This document shows positions 18,851-27,663 of a stretch of DNA of 41,239 nt, piece by piece. The notes beneath the pieces are model-generated. The model was not told the origin of the DNA and did no database searches. It saw only the letters and a list, made by a program, of their open reading frames with translations. Position 1 is the stretch's first letter, and each line of letters starts with the position of its first letter. The DNA is from Thermoplasmata archaeon (GTDB taxonomy: Archaea > Thermoplasmatota > Thermoplasmata > Sysuiplasmatales > Sysuiplasmataceae), in NCBI GenBank assembly GCA_021817225.1, contig JAKAVR010000013.1:1-41239 (forward strand), given 5' to 3'. Made by a program: the position numbers and the translations under genes.

Positions 18851-19481
18851 TTCAAAAACTGCGTCGTTGACTCCCTCCCCCCTCATAGCGTTGTCTTAGG
18901 CCATTATCGCAGGCGAGAGACGCCACATAAGCTTCCGCAGACTTCTCTGAAAGGAAGATGTGCAGTGCTTTCCCTCACCCTGGACAACGGCCGATACTAC
19001 CCACCCATCGTTATCGCTCTCGCAGAATGGCACGATGTTAGGCACAACGTCGCCATACTTGTCCGACCGCTATTCCCTGTGGTGGATAAAAGGACCGTCG
19101 TATACCCAGACTTCAGACATCATTGCCGCCTGCTCAATGATATTCATTTTCCGCCCTTGCCCCGACACACGACCCAATTTTTTATTTCCCATTTTCATTT
19201 TCACCAACTGACTTTGGGATTGCAGTCCATTTCCCATTTCTTTGTCGTAGCAGTTCTTCTGTCACCATTTACTTGCAGAGTTTCTCTACGTCTTGTGCCC
19301 TGATATCATGCCCATATCCACGCAGCGTCCCTGCAGTCATTGCACACGACTGCTCCATCGAGTCCCCTCGGGTCTTCGAAAGCAATGTGTAGCTGGCACC
19401 CTTCAGCTTGTCTCTACCTGCGGAGTCCACCTCTGTGGTGAGGGATTCTTTATCGCAAATCGGTGCAGAACTCGAAAAAGT

Positions 19482-19621
19482 GGGTAACTGGGTAACTTTT
19501 CTTTCGTACCCTTCACGCTGTTTACATATTCACTCGGTTACCCTTGATTGTTACTGCGCGATGTCGGGTTAACCTGCATTTTCACTCTCAGGGTTTATAT
19601 ATGAATCGTCTCCGGTTACCC
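19482..19621. repeat. Cluster of short GGGTAAC / GTTACCC motifs
   Basis: GGGTAAC at 19482-19488 and 19490-19496; GGTTACCC at 19536-19543 and 19614-19621; related palindrome GGGTTAACC at 19566-19574. Confidence 0.65.
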
Positions 19622-20020
19622 GGCTGCTCATATTTTCACGTTTTCCGTGTACATGGGAAAATGCCCATTCGCTGCCGGGTGGTGGTTTTGTCTGCCCCAT
19701 TCTGTCGTGCGCGATTTCTTCTTCAGATTCAACTAACGGCACGATAGCGGCTCGTTATGTGCATTTTCCAAACTTACGAACCTTGACACTGAGCGTGTCG
19801 TCAAGGACTCTATGGTATGGGATACCATGAGCAACACATACCCAGGTTGCTAGCTCCTTGAGTCCCTTGTACTTCGAATCCGTTGAATCCGCGCGCTGGT
19901 TGTACTCGGCGAGGATCGATGTCGTGACATAGTCGCCACGAACATCCCTTTCACCGACTGAAACAGTGTCCGATGACCATTCCATCCCTTCTCCACGGAT
20001 TTCGTTATGGTCTTTCAGAA

Positions 20021-20422
20021 TCACAGTATTTTAATTTTCCACAGTGACCAAAAATCAGCAAACTGTGCTGCTTTGTTGCGCTCCGCCTCGTTTGTAAACA
20101 GCTCAATCGGTTGACCACCGACTCCACAAATTCCTCGACCGTGGGCACACGCCAGTCGACTTCGAAGTCGCGGCAAAGTTCCTCCCACATGAGCAGCCCC
20201 ATGCGTGTCTCGGCCCATGAGTGCGAGCGACGGGAATCCCTGAAGCCGCGGAATGCTCAGCCTCTGCACGCCTCTGAACCGAATGTATTTCCTGATGATC
20301 TTCCTGTTAACGGCGGAAATTGATGCGTCGCTTTCCAGATTCGCGAGTGCCTGCCGAAGCAGTTTGTCATAGTGATGTATGTCAGCTGCTCCGACAACCA
20401 CGCCTGAGAGTAAATCATGCAC
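20021..20422 (-). pseudogene. Remnant resembling the N-terminal domain of an archaeal tyrosine integrase
   Basis: YDKLLRQALANLESDASISAVNRKIIRKYIRFRGVQRLSIPRLQGF resembles the alpha-helical N-terminal domain of archaeal integrases; it begins about 20 bp from the tRNA-Leu 3' end. No catalytic RxxHxxR..Y domain visible. Confidence 0.45.
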
Positions 20423-20441
20423 ATGATATTGACCTTCGGTG

Positions 20442-20541
20442 TGGTGCGGGAGGAGGGATTTGAACCCACGTACCCCTGCGGGACAGAATTTCCTATGGGA
20501 TCTTAAGTCCTGCGCTGTTGGCCAAGCTTAGCTACTCCCGC
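20442..20541 (-). tRNA. tRNA-Leu(TAA), apparently with a short (about 12 nt) intron; CCA encoded
   Basis: Revcomp GCGGGAG..CTCCCGC acceptor plus ACCA; D-arm GCT..AGC; anticodon stem CAGGA/TTCTG around CTTAAG + insertion; variable arm CCC-GCA-GGG; T-loop TTCAAAT. Confidence 0.82.
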
Positions 20542-20656
20542 TCTTGGGAGTGGATTGTGAGCCGAGTAATAAATCCCCTCTTCGACAGGAACACAATTGC
20601 CGCATCCTGCCGGTCAATAAGTTGAATCCTTTAATCTACTTCGTCCAGGATGATCG

Positions 20657-22207
20657 GTGGCACACAGGAAAGAGATGGTCAGAATGGTGAAGGAATTTGG
20701 GATATTCATAAATGGACAATGGACCGAAAGTTCCAGGAACGAATTCTTCGAAACGCTCAACCCTGCAACAGGTGAAGTGCTTGCAAGATTTGCGCGAGGC
20801 AATGCAAGGGATGTCGACCTCGCAGTCAGGTCCGCAGAAAAGGGGTTCAGGGTCTGGAAGGAGATACCTGCACCCATGAGAGGGGAAGTGCTGCTGAAGG
20901 CAGCGCTGAACCTGGAGAAGCATAAGGACGAGCTGGGCCTGCTGGTAACCAAGGAAATGGGGAAGATCCTGAGCGAGGGAAAAGGGGAGGTGCAGGAGGC
21001 CATTGACTTCTTCAAGTACATGGCGGGCGAGGGCAGGCGGATGTTCGGCGAGACCACTCCCTCCGAGCTGCCTGACAAGTTCAACATGACAGTCAGGCTG
21101 CCCAAGGGGCCGGTGGGAATGATCACGCCCTGGAACTTCCCCGTCTCGATCCCGTCCTGGAAAATGGGCGCTGCACTGATTGCCGGCTGTTCGATCGTGC
21201 TCAAGCCTGCAACGGACACACCGTTGTGCGCCGCGAGGTTTGTTGAACTGGTGGATGAGGCCGGATTCCCGCCTGGCGTGATCAGCATGGTCCCCGGCAG
21301 CGGCAGTGATGTTGGGAGCCCGCTCATCAACCACCCGTCGATAAGGGCAATCTCGTTCACTGGCGGAGTTGCCACTGGCAGGGAAGTGTACACCGAGGGA
21401 GCGAAGAGGCTGATTCAGGTGCATCTTGAACTCGGTGGAAAGAACCCGGTGATCGTCATGGACGATGCAAACATGGATATTGTCGCGGATGGAGTTCTCT
21501 TCGGTGCGTTCGGGACCTCGGGACAGAGATGCACAGCGACTAGCAGGCTGATAGTTCAGGAGGGGGCATACAGGAAACTGATGGACGTTCTCACGGCAAG
21601 GATCGAAAAGCTGAAGGTGGGAAACCCCGCGGACGTGGATGTGGACATGGGGCCTGTAATTAACAGGAAGGCGAAGGACTCAATCATGGGCTACATCGAC
21701 ATAGGCAAGAAGGAGGGGGGCAAGGTGCTTACCGGTGGAGAATCGCTTGAAGGGGGAGTCTACAGCCGGGGCAATTTCATACAGCCGACGATGATCGAGA
21801 CGAAGCACGGTTCAAGAATAAGCACCGAGGAGATATTCGGCCCGGTACTTTCAGTAATCAGGGTGAGGGACTTCGACGATGCAATCTCTGTGGCCAACGG
21901 TGTGCAGTACGGCCTGAGCTCGGCAATCTACACGAGGGATGTCAACAGGGCGTTCAAGGCAATACGCCTTCTTGAAAGCGGTATAACATACATCAACGCG
22001 CCAACGATTGGGGCGGAGATACACCTGCCTTTCGGCGGCGTGAAAAGCACTGGCACAGGCGGAAGGGAAGCAGGCTCGTCTGCAATCGAGGAATTCACGG
22101 AGCTGAAAAGCGTCTTCATCGATTACAGCGACAGGCTGCAGAAGGCGCAGATAGACACGGAGAGCAGGCTCAGGGAAAGGACGGAAGAGGTGGAAAAGCA
22201 GGCCTGA
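20657..22207 (+). CDS. Aldehyde dehydrogenase family protein
   Basis: FINGQWTESS..ETLNPATGEVLARF..ITPWNFPVSIPSWKMGAALIAGCSIVLKPA..LELGGKNPVIVMDDAN..GTSGQRCTATSRL..EEIFGPVLSVIRV. Confidence 0.93.
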   Translation: MAHRKEMVRMVKEFGIFINGQWTESSRNEFFETLNPATGEVLARFARGNARDVDLAVRSAEKGFRVWKEIPAPMRGEVLLKAALNLEKHKDELGLLVTKEMGKILSEGKGEVQEAIDFFKYMAGEGRRMFGETTPSELPDKFNMTVRLPKGPVGMITPWNFPVSIPSWKMGAALIAGCSIVLKPATDTPLCAARFVELVDEAGFPPGVISMVPGSGSDVGSPLINHPSIRAISFTGGVATGREVYTEGAKRLIQVHLELGGKNPVIVMDDANMDIVADGVLFGAFGTSGQRCTATSRLIVQEGAYRKLMDVLTARIEKLKVGNPADVDVDMGPVINRKAKDSIMGYIDIGKKEGGKVLTGGESLEGGVYSRGNFIQPTMIETKHGSRISTEEIFGPVLSVIRVRDFDDAISVANGVQYGLSSAIYTRDVNRAFKAIRLLESGITYINAPTIGAEIHLPFGGVKSTGTGGREAGSSAIEEFTELKSVFIDYSDRLQKAQIDTESRLRERTEEVEKQA

Positions 22208-22780
22208 TCACGCCTTTCCCCTGGATTCACCGGATGATACCGCCCCGGCGAATATGTGGGCAAGGCGCAGCGGCTCCGGGAAGTTGCCACGCACGATGGA
22301 TGCGGCGATTATGTTGAGTGCATCTTCATCGCTTATCCCTTCGTTCCTGGCGAACAGCCTGAAGCCTTCTCCCTGCACACTGTGCGGAGAATATGCCGAG
22401 ACAAGTTCCATCCTTTCCCTCCAGTCGGCAAAGTGCTTCCTCAGCGCCGATTCCATTTCATTAAGGTCCGGTTCTCTCCTTGTAATGCTCACGACAGGTA
22501 TTCCCGTCCCGCGGTTTATCAGGCCGAGATCGAAGATGTTGAAACCGCCTGCCGCTATCCCGTCCAGCATTATGAGCCTTATCTGTTCTCTCAGCCTTGA
22601 TTTGAGGACGGCATCGATGACCCGGCCTGAAGCATCCACGCCGTCGATCTCGCAGTCTGTTACAATTGCCCCCTCGACATATGAAGGGATTCTGACCACA
22701 ACGCCGACCAGGACCGCTCTGCCCTTCCTGAATGTAAATTTCCCGTCGTCAAACGCTATCACGCGTGTCTGCTTCTTCAC
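22208..22780 (-). CDS. DUF99-family protein
   Basis: RVIAFDDGKFTFRKGRAVLVGVVVRIPSYVEGAIVTDCEIDGVDAS..RLIMLDGIAAGGFNIFDLGLINRGTGIPVVSITRREPD. Confidence 0.85.
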   Translation of the reverse strand: MKKQTRVIAFDDGKFTFRKGRAVLVGVVVRIPSYVEGAIVTDCEIDGVDASGRVIDAVLKSRLREQIRLIMLDGIAAGGFNIFDLGLINRGTGIPVVSITRREPDLNEMESALRKHFADWRERMELVSAYSPHSVQGEGFRLFARNEGISDEDALNIIAASIVRGNFPEPLRLAHIFAGAVSSGESRGKA

Positions 22781-22781
22781 T

Positions 22782-23153
22782 TCACATCAGTGCCAGTTCG
22801 CCCGTTACAGGATCTATGTCCACTTCCCTTGCAGGACCAATTCCAATGCAGGTTACCGTCCCGGGGGGAATTTCGGTGAGTCCCGCATCGGCTATCAGGC
22901 TGCTCGTGAGCCCCCTTGATCTTGCCGCGTCCCTCAGGAAATAAAGGTCATCCGCCGACTTCACCTTTACAACAACCTTCTTCTGCCCTTCCTCGAACCA
23001 TGCATCGAATATCCTCCTGTCCCTCTCCTTCGAGAGCAGCGAGCAGCTGACTGCTGCATGCGCCACCTGCACGGCCAGTTTGCCTACAGACAGTTTGAGG
23101 TCGGCTCTGACAGCAATCACGAGCTTGTATGCAAACCTGTTCCCCTGCATCAA
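22782..23153 (-). CDS. pth2: Peptidyl-tRNA hydrolase Pth2
   Basis: YKLVIAVRADLKLSVGKLAVQVAHAAV..GLTSSLIADAGLTEIPPGTVTCIGIGPAREVDIDPVTGELALM. Confidence 0.93.
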   Translation of the reverse strand: MMQGNRFAYKLVIAVRADLKLSVGKLAVQVAHAAVSCSLLSKERDRRIFDAWFEEGQKKVVVKVKSADDLYFLRDAARSRGLTSSLIADAGLTEIPPGTVTCIGIGPAREVDIDPVTGELALM

Positions 23154-23503
23154 CCCCCGCCCCCCTTTCTTTCGCTGTCAAGCTCTTCCAGGCCCCGCAT
23201 TGGACGAAGAAGCGAGGATCTGAAGAGTGCTATCAAGAGGAATGCTGCGGTCAGGACACCGAGAAGAACAGGAAGTGCAACGAACTGGAAGGGGGAATGG
23301 GTTGCCTGTGAAACCAGGAACAGAACGAACATTGCAAGCAGAGTTATTGCGAGGCTGAGCCCGGTTGATGAAGCGATAAAGTGCAGGTCGTCCGAGCGCC
23401 AGGTGCTCTTCTTTTCGGCGAAAGCGAATATTGCAGACATGCCTGGAAGGAAGAAGAAAAGGGCGGCGATGACGGGCAGAAGAATGGGAGTGAATTCGCT
23501 CAT
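23150..23503 (-). CDS. Small membrane protein
   Basis: MSEFTPILLPVIAALFFFLPGMSAIFAF..; several hydrophobic segments; 4-bp overlap with pth2. Confidence 0.6.
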   Translation of the reverse strand: MSEFTPILLPVIAALFFFLPGMSAIFAFAEKKSTWRSDDLHFIASSTGLSLAITLLAMFVLFLVSQATHSPFQFVALPVLLGVLTAAFLLIALFRSSLLRPMRGLEELDSERKGGGG

Positions 23504-23639
23504 GCATTCGAAGAATGCATTTTGATTATAATAATTGCTCAGGGGATGAACATGGCTGCGCCTGCACCGTCTATGGGAATTCCACCCGCGCAGGGGATAT
23601 GCTTTAATCATACTGGCATTGTCCATGTAGCCATCGACC

Positions 23640-25583
23640 ATGATAGGCGACTTCGAACTGCTCGAAAGGGACGGACTTGCAAGGATCTGCCGCTTCGAAA
23701 CAGCGCACGGCAAGGTCGAAACGCCTGCGATCATGCCCGTCATAAATCCAAACAGGAAAGTGATGAGCGCATCGGAGATGAGGGCAAGATTCGGAGTGGA
23801 TATGGTGATCACCAACTCGTACATCATATCCAGAAACCAGGAGCTCAGGGAGAAGGCGCTGAAGGAAGGTGTCCACGGCCTCCTGGACTTTGACGGGACG
23901 GTGATGACAGACAGCGGAACATTCCAGACGCATGTTTACTCTGATGTCAGCGTCGATCCGGCAGAGATACTTGAATTCCAGCGCGCGATAGGAAGCGATG
24001 TTGCCACTGTCTTCGATGTCTTTTCCGAGCCGGACTTCACCCTCGGACAGGCGGAAAACGCAGCAGCGGTTACCGCAGCCAGGGTGAAGGAAGCCATGTC
24101 TTCAAAAAGGGGCGGCAGCCTCATAGCGGCAACCGTACAAGGCGGTCTCTACCCGGAGGTTAGGGAAAGAGCAGCGAGGCGGCTCGGCGAGGAAGCACCC
24201 GACTACTTCACGATAGGCGGAGTGGTGCCGCTGATGGAGGAGTACAGGTTTGCGGATCTCGCCAGTGTGATCATCGCTTCCAAGAAAGGACTGCCGCCGG
24301 GGAGACCCGTCCACCTGTTCGGTGCAGGTCATCCACTGATGCTTCCGCTGGCGGTACTGCTTGGCTGCGATCTGTTTGATTCTGCATCTTATGTCAAGTA
24401 TGCGTACGACGGAAGGATGATGTTCCCCGAAGGGAGCATCGCACTCTCAGACCTGAAATACAGCTGGTGCGACTGCCCCGTGTGCAGCAGCCACACGCCT
24501 GCGGAAATGGCCTCGATGGACGAGAATGAGAGGGTCCTGGGCATCTCGGGGCACAACCTTTACATCCTGACCTCGGAGCTGAAAAGGATAAAGCAGGCGA
24601 TCCATGAGGGAAGCTTGTGGAGCCTGGTCGAGGCGAGAGCGAGGAGCAGCCCGCAGCTGTTCGACGCATATGCCGAGGTGTTATCGCACTCGGACTACCT
24701 GTCAAGATTCGAGCCAATGTCGAGGCGCTCGGGAATAAACTTCGTGGATGGCCTCTCCCTGAAGAGGCCTGATTTTGCGCGCTTCTTCGCTTCGGCCTCC
24801 GGCATAAGGCCGGGGAAGGGCAAGAGGCTGCTTGTTGTCAGGGGGGAAAGGCAGTATTTCAGCCACTACGACTTCACCTCCTCGGACAGTGCCGAAGACA
24901 TCGCGTCCCTCACCAACGTGGGCATTTTCCCGATTCAGCTTACCGAGACTTACCCGCTCTCCCAGTCCACTTATTCGGCGACGATGGAATGCGCCGAAAA
25001 ACCGGACTCTTATTCGGCCAAATTCGGATACGGGGAATGGCGCATCGCCGATGGAAGGTGGAGGAGAATAGGGGCGGGAGCGAACAAACCAGACAGGCTC
25101 TCACAGGCGCTCATAGTATGCGAGTACCAGTTCGGAAGAAAGAATGCAGAGGCGCTTCTGTCTGGTGATGTGCAGTGCACCCACTCGAGAAACACGGGCA
25201 AGCTCAGGAGCGTCCTGAGGGACGGCAGGCAGATCCTCTTCTTCAGGACAGAAGACGGCCTTTTTTCAGTCAAGTTCCATGGAGGTGAACTGCTTCATGG
25301 CGTGCTCGCGAAGGGGACGATGTCTGTTGAATGCTCCGATGATGCGATACCCTTCGTATCTGCGGGCAGGAGCCTGTTCTCCAGGTTTGTGACGGATGCG
25401 GACGAAGCGCTGAGACCAGGTGACGAATGCCTTGTTGTCGACAGGGCGGGCAATCTGCTCGCAGTCGGCAGGGCAATGCTCAGAAAAGAGGAAATGCTTT
25501 CGTTCGGCAAGGGCGTAGCAGTTGATGTCAGGGAGGGGCGATCTTCTTCAGCGTCTTCTCGGCAACCTGAAGACATGAAATGA
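23640..25583 (+). CDS. tgtA: Archaeosine tRNA-guanine transglycosylase with C-terminal PUA region
   Basis: FETAHGKVETPAIMPVINPN..MVITNSYIISRN..TDSGTFQTHVYSDVSVDPAEILEFQRAIGSD..; Cys cluster WCDCPVCSSH; PUA-like C-terminus. Confidence 0.95.
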   Translation: MIGDFELLERDGLARICRFETAHGKVETPAIMPVINPNRKVMSASEMRARFGVDMVITNSYIISRNQELREKALKEGVHGLLDFDGTVMTDSGTFQTHVYSDVSVDPAEILEFQRAIGSDVATVFDVFSEPDFTLGQAENAAAVTAARVKEAMSSKRGGSLIAATVQGGLYPEVRERAARRLGEEAPDYFTIGGVVPLMEEYRFADLASVIIASKKGLPPGRPVHLFGAGHPLMLPLAVLLGCDLFDSASYVKYAYDGRMMFPEGSIALSDLKYSWCDCPVCSSHTPAEMASMDENERVLGISGHNLYILTSELKRIKQAIHEGSLWSLVEARARSSPQLFDAYAEVLSHSDYLSRFEPMSRRSGINFVDGLSLKRPDFARFFASASGIRPGKGKRLLVVRGERQYFSHYDFTSSDSAEDIASLTNVGIFPIQLTETYPLSQSTYSATMECAEKPDSYSAKFGYGEWRIADGRWRRIGAGANKPDRLSQALIVCEYQFGRKNAEALLSGDVQCTHSRNTGKLRSVLRDGRQILFFRTEDGLFSVKFHGGELLHGVLAKGTMSVECSDDAIPFVSAGRSLFSRFVTDADEALRPGDECLVVDRAGNLLAVGRAMLRKEEMLSFGKGVAVDVREGRSSSASSRQPEDMK

Positions 25584-25755
25584 AGTCGTCGACCGTCCTG
25601 AGAAGGCTCATGAGATTATCCGATTCTGCCCTTGCACTTATCTCGTGTTCGGCAACGGAGGACGAAATGAAGTCACCGTTGTCCATCTCGACCGACTCAT
25701 GCAGCTTCCTGGCGTCGGCGTCGAATGCAAGTTTCAGTTCGACCGCGTAAACCAT
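25528..25755 (-). CDS. pcc1: KEOPS complex subunit Pcc1
   Basis: YAVELKLAFDADARKLHESVEMDNGDFISSSVAEHEISARAESDNLMSLLRTVDDFISCLQVAEKTL. Confidence 0.75.
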   Translation of the reverse strand: MVYAVELKLAFDADARKLHESVEMDNGDFISSSVAEHEISARAESDNLMSLLRTVDDFISCLQVAEKTLKKIAPP

Positions 25756-25767
25756 TCAGTGCCACTC

Positions 25768-26073
25768 TCACAGCCTGAGGCCAAATGCCGTTGTAAAATC
25801 TTCAACCTTTCTGAACTCCTGCAGGAAGTACCGCCCCTTGTCAGTTATCGAGTACGAAGTTTTTTCACCCTCGCTGTTCTTCGAAATAAGACCATTCGCC
25901 TCGAGCATGCCCAGATACTTCGTCAGCCTGTCGTATGAGAGATTCGCCTTGTAGAGTATGTGCGTCGGTTTCGTCTCCCTGTCGGCAGCGATTGCCCTGA
26001 GTATGTCGGCGAATATGCGTGCTTTTGACCTGTAGGAGGACTCAGGCACTTTCTGCGCTCCTCCGTTGGTCAC
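25768..26073 (-). CDS. Winged-helix transcriptional regulator
   Basis: RSKARIFADILRAIAADRETKPTHILYKANLSYDRLTKYLGMLEANGLISKNSEGEKTSYSITDKGRYFLQEFRKVE. Confidence 0.82.
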   Translation of the reverse strand: MTNGGAQKVPESSYRSKARIFADILRAIAADRETKPTHILYKANLSYDRLTKYLGMLEANGLISKNSEGEKTSYSITDKGRYFLQEFRKVEDFTTAFGLRL

Positions 26074-26743
26074 CCTTCGCCGGGCGGTGACCTATTGCCA
26101 TGAAAAGAAGTGCGAATGAGAGCATCTGCATCACAGCATAGTACACCGAGCCGGCGGCGATGAGCCTTGGCGCGAAAAGGAGCAAAGCGGTGACTGCGTG
26201 AAGGAGGAAGAGAAGCGTGAAGCTTGCGAGAACAAGAGCGGTGCCTGCGGTGGGGGAAGAACGGTATCCTGACCACACGCTGACCACGACAACGAGCAGG
26301 AGAATGACGATGAAGAGCTCGAAACTGAATGCAAGAAACACGACAGATATGAGCGGAAGGACAGCTTCCTCGGCTCTCGGCTTTACCACATAGGCAAGCA
26401 TGACCAGAAGATAGGCCACAACCTGTATCAGGTCTATAACGAAGTATCTGGTGAAAAGGTGGTTCGGGGGATATGAGGCCGAGATGCTGCCCAGGAAGCC
26501 CAGAGTTGAAAAGAGGAAGTACAGGCATAGCATGGCAAAGCCGAGGGCAAGCAGGAGGAGATTCACGTTTCTTGCAACACCGTAACCCTTGAATGCCCTG
26601 TAGGAAACCATCGCCGCCACAAGGAGCGTCACTGCCGACAGCACAGCCTGCAGCAAATCAAATGCATTCACCATATGATCATCGCTCCGCAAAACAAGCG
26701 GCGCTTTTACCCTGTTTACGTACGATTCGTACAGATCACGCAT
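26042..26743 (-). CDS. Multi-TM membrane protein, upstream of and overlapping the wHTH gene
   Basis: About seven hydrophobic segments; 3' end overlaps the 26073 gene. Confidence 0.65.
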   Translation of the reverse strand: MRDLYESYVNRVKAPLVLRSDDHMVNAFDLLQAVLSAVTLLVAAMVSYRAFKGYGVARNVNLLLLALGFAMLCLYFLFSTLGFLGSISASYPPNHLFTRYFVIDLIQVVAYLLVMLAYVVKPRAEEAVLPLISVVFLAFSFELFIVILLLVVVVSVWSGYRSSPTAGTALVLASFTLLFLLHAVTALLLFAPRLIAAGSVYYAVMQMLSFALLFMAIGHRPAKGDQRRSAESA

Positions 26744-26782
26744 TCCCTTTCCATATATTAAAGATGGTCAATCTGACCGCAG

Positions 26783-27259
26783 GTGACAGAATTGGAAACG
26801 CATGAAAAAGCAAAGAAGATGAGCAGGAAGAAGCTGCTTGCAGTGTCCCTCATTGCACTGCTTGCGGTCGGTAGCATTGCTGCAGTGGGCATGGTGGAGG
26901 CGGCATCGCCGGGAGCGCAGTCTTCCGTCCTTCAGGGGTCCGGCCAGACCAGCGGTGAATACCTTGAGGTTGTCGTGTGGACGCAAATTAACGGGACCAG
27001 GGTTGCAGTCCAGGACGCGAACGTGACAGTATACAGCATATCTTATGCGACACAGGCAAACGGCAACATCACAATAACGCTCTCGCCGGTTGCAACAGCA
27101 ATGACAAACTCCCACGGTGCGGCATACTTCAACCTGGCCAACGGCAGATACGCAATCATAGCGCACCACGACGGAGTGAGGGGAGCAGCACTGCTGGACC
27201 TCAGGTTCTATACGACCAGGTTCGTCCACCTTGGGGCGCCGCCTGCACCGGCGAACTGA
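26783..27259 (+). CDS. Secreted/exported protein with N-terminal signal segment
   Basis: KLLAVSLIALLAVGSIAAVGMVEAASPGA signal-like region; Ig-like beta-rich remainder. Confidence 0.6.
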   Translation: MTELETHEKAKKMSRKKLLAVSLIALLAVGSIAAVGMVEAASPGAQSSVLQGSGQTSGEYLEVVVWTQINGTRVAVQDANVTVYSISYATQANGNITITLSPVATAMTNSHGAAYFNLANGRYAIIAHHDGVRGAALLDLRFYTTRFVHLGAPPAPAN

Positions 27260-27298
27260 GCCTGCTTACAGAAAAGGCAAAAACGTCTTCCGGAGGGT

Positions 27299-27339
27299 GA
27301 TGCACAGGGCTCCCGGAACGGGATGTGCATCCCTTTTTT
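27299..27339 (+). terminator. Hairpin followed by T6, terminator-like
   Basis: GATGCACA (27299-27306) / TGTGCATC (27324-27331) perfect 8-bp IR with inner CCC/GGG, then CCTTTTTT. Confidence 0.55.
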
Positions 27340-27577
27340 CACATTTTTACATCTTCGAGCACGCGGCCACCGGCTTTCCAGCCCGGAAGAACAATTGGTC
27401 GAATCAAGTGACCTGGGAGTGCTTCTTTGATGGAATGATGGATTGCCGATATCAGAAATACAGAACCTGATAATCCATGTCCCTTACCGTTCTGTCAACA
27501 ATCTCCTGTATGTCGACGTTCAGGACAGACTTCAGGAGATAACGCATCCTTATCTTTTCCTTTTCTGTCAATGTTTC

Positions 27578-27596
27578 ACGTCGTTTATAACGACGT
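27578..27596. repeat. Perfect 8-bp inverted repeat ACGTCGTT-tat-AACGACGT
   Basis: Read directly from the sequence. Confidence 0.85.
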
Positions 27597-27663
27597 CCTG
27601 CTTGTTATAAAAAGGGATCATGCCGAATATCCTTGATGCGGATCACGTGCTGGCAGAGGGAGA

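Noticed and set aside
19755-20024. 89-aa minus-strand ORF (MILKDHNEIRGEGMEWSSD..) as the catalytic part of the integrase
   Set aside because: No RxxHxLRHxxA or Tyr motif is visible, so it cannot be assigned to the tyrosine recombinase on sequence alone; left unassigned in the decayed element.
20614-21424. Two long minus-strand ORFs (259 and 262 aa) antisense to the aldehyde dehydrogenase
   Set aside because: Compositional shadow of a well-supported ALDH coding frame; the translations have no recognisable motifs.
23519-23827. Upstream extension of the small membrane protein ORF 23150-23827 (minus)
   Set aside because: The extension overlaps the tgtA 5' coding region antisense; an internal ATG at about 23503 gives a more plausible start.
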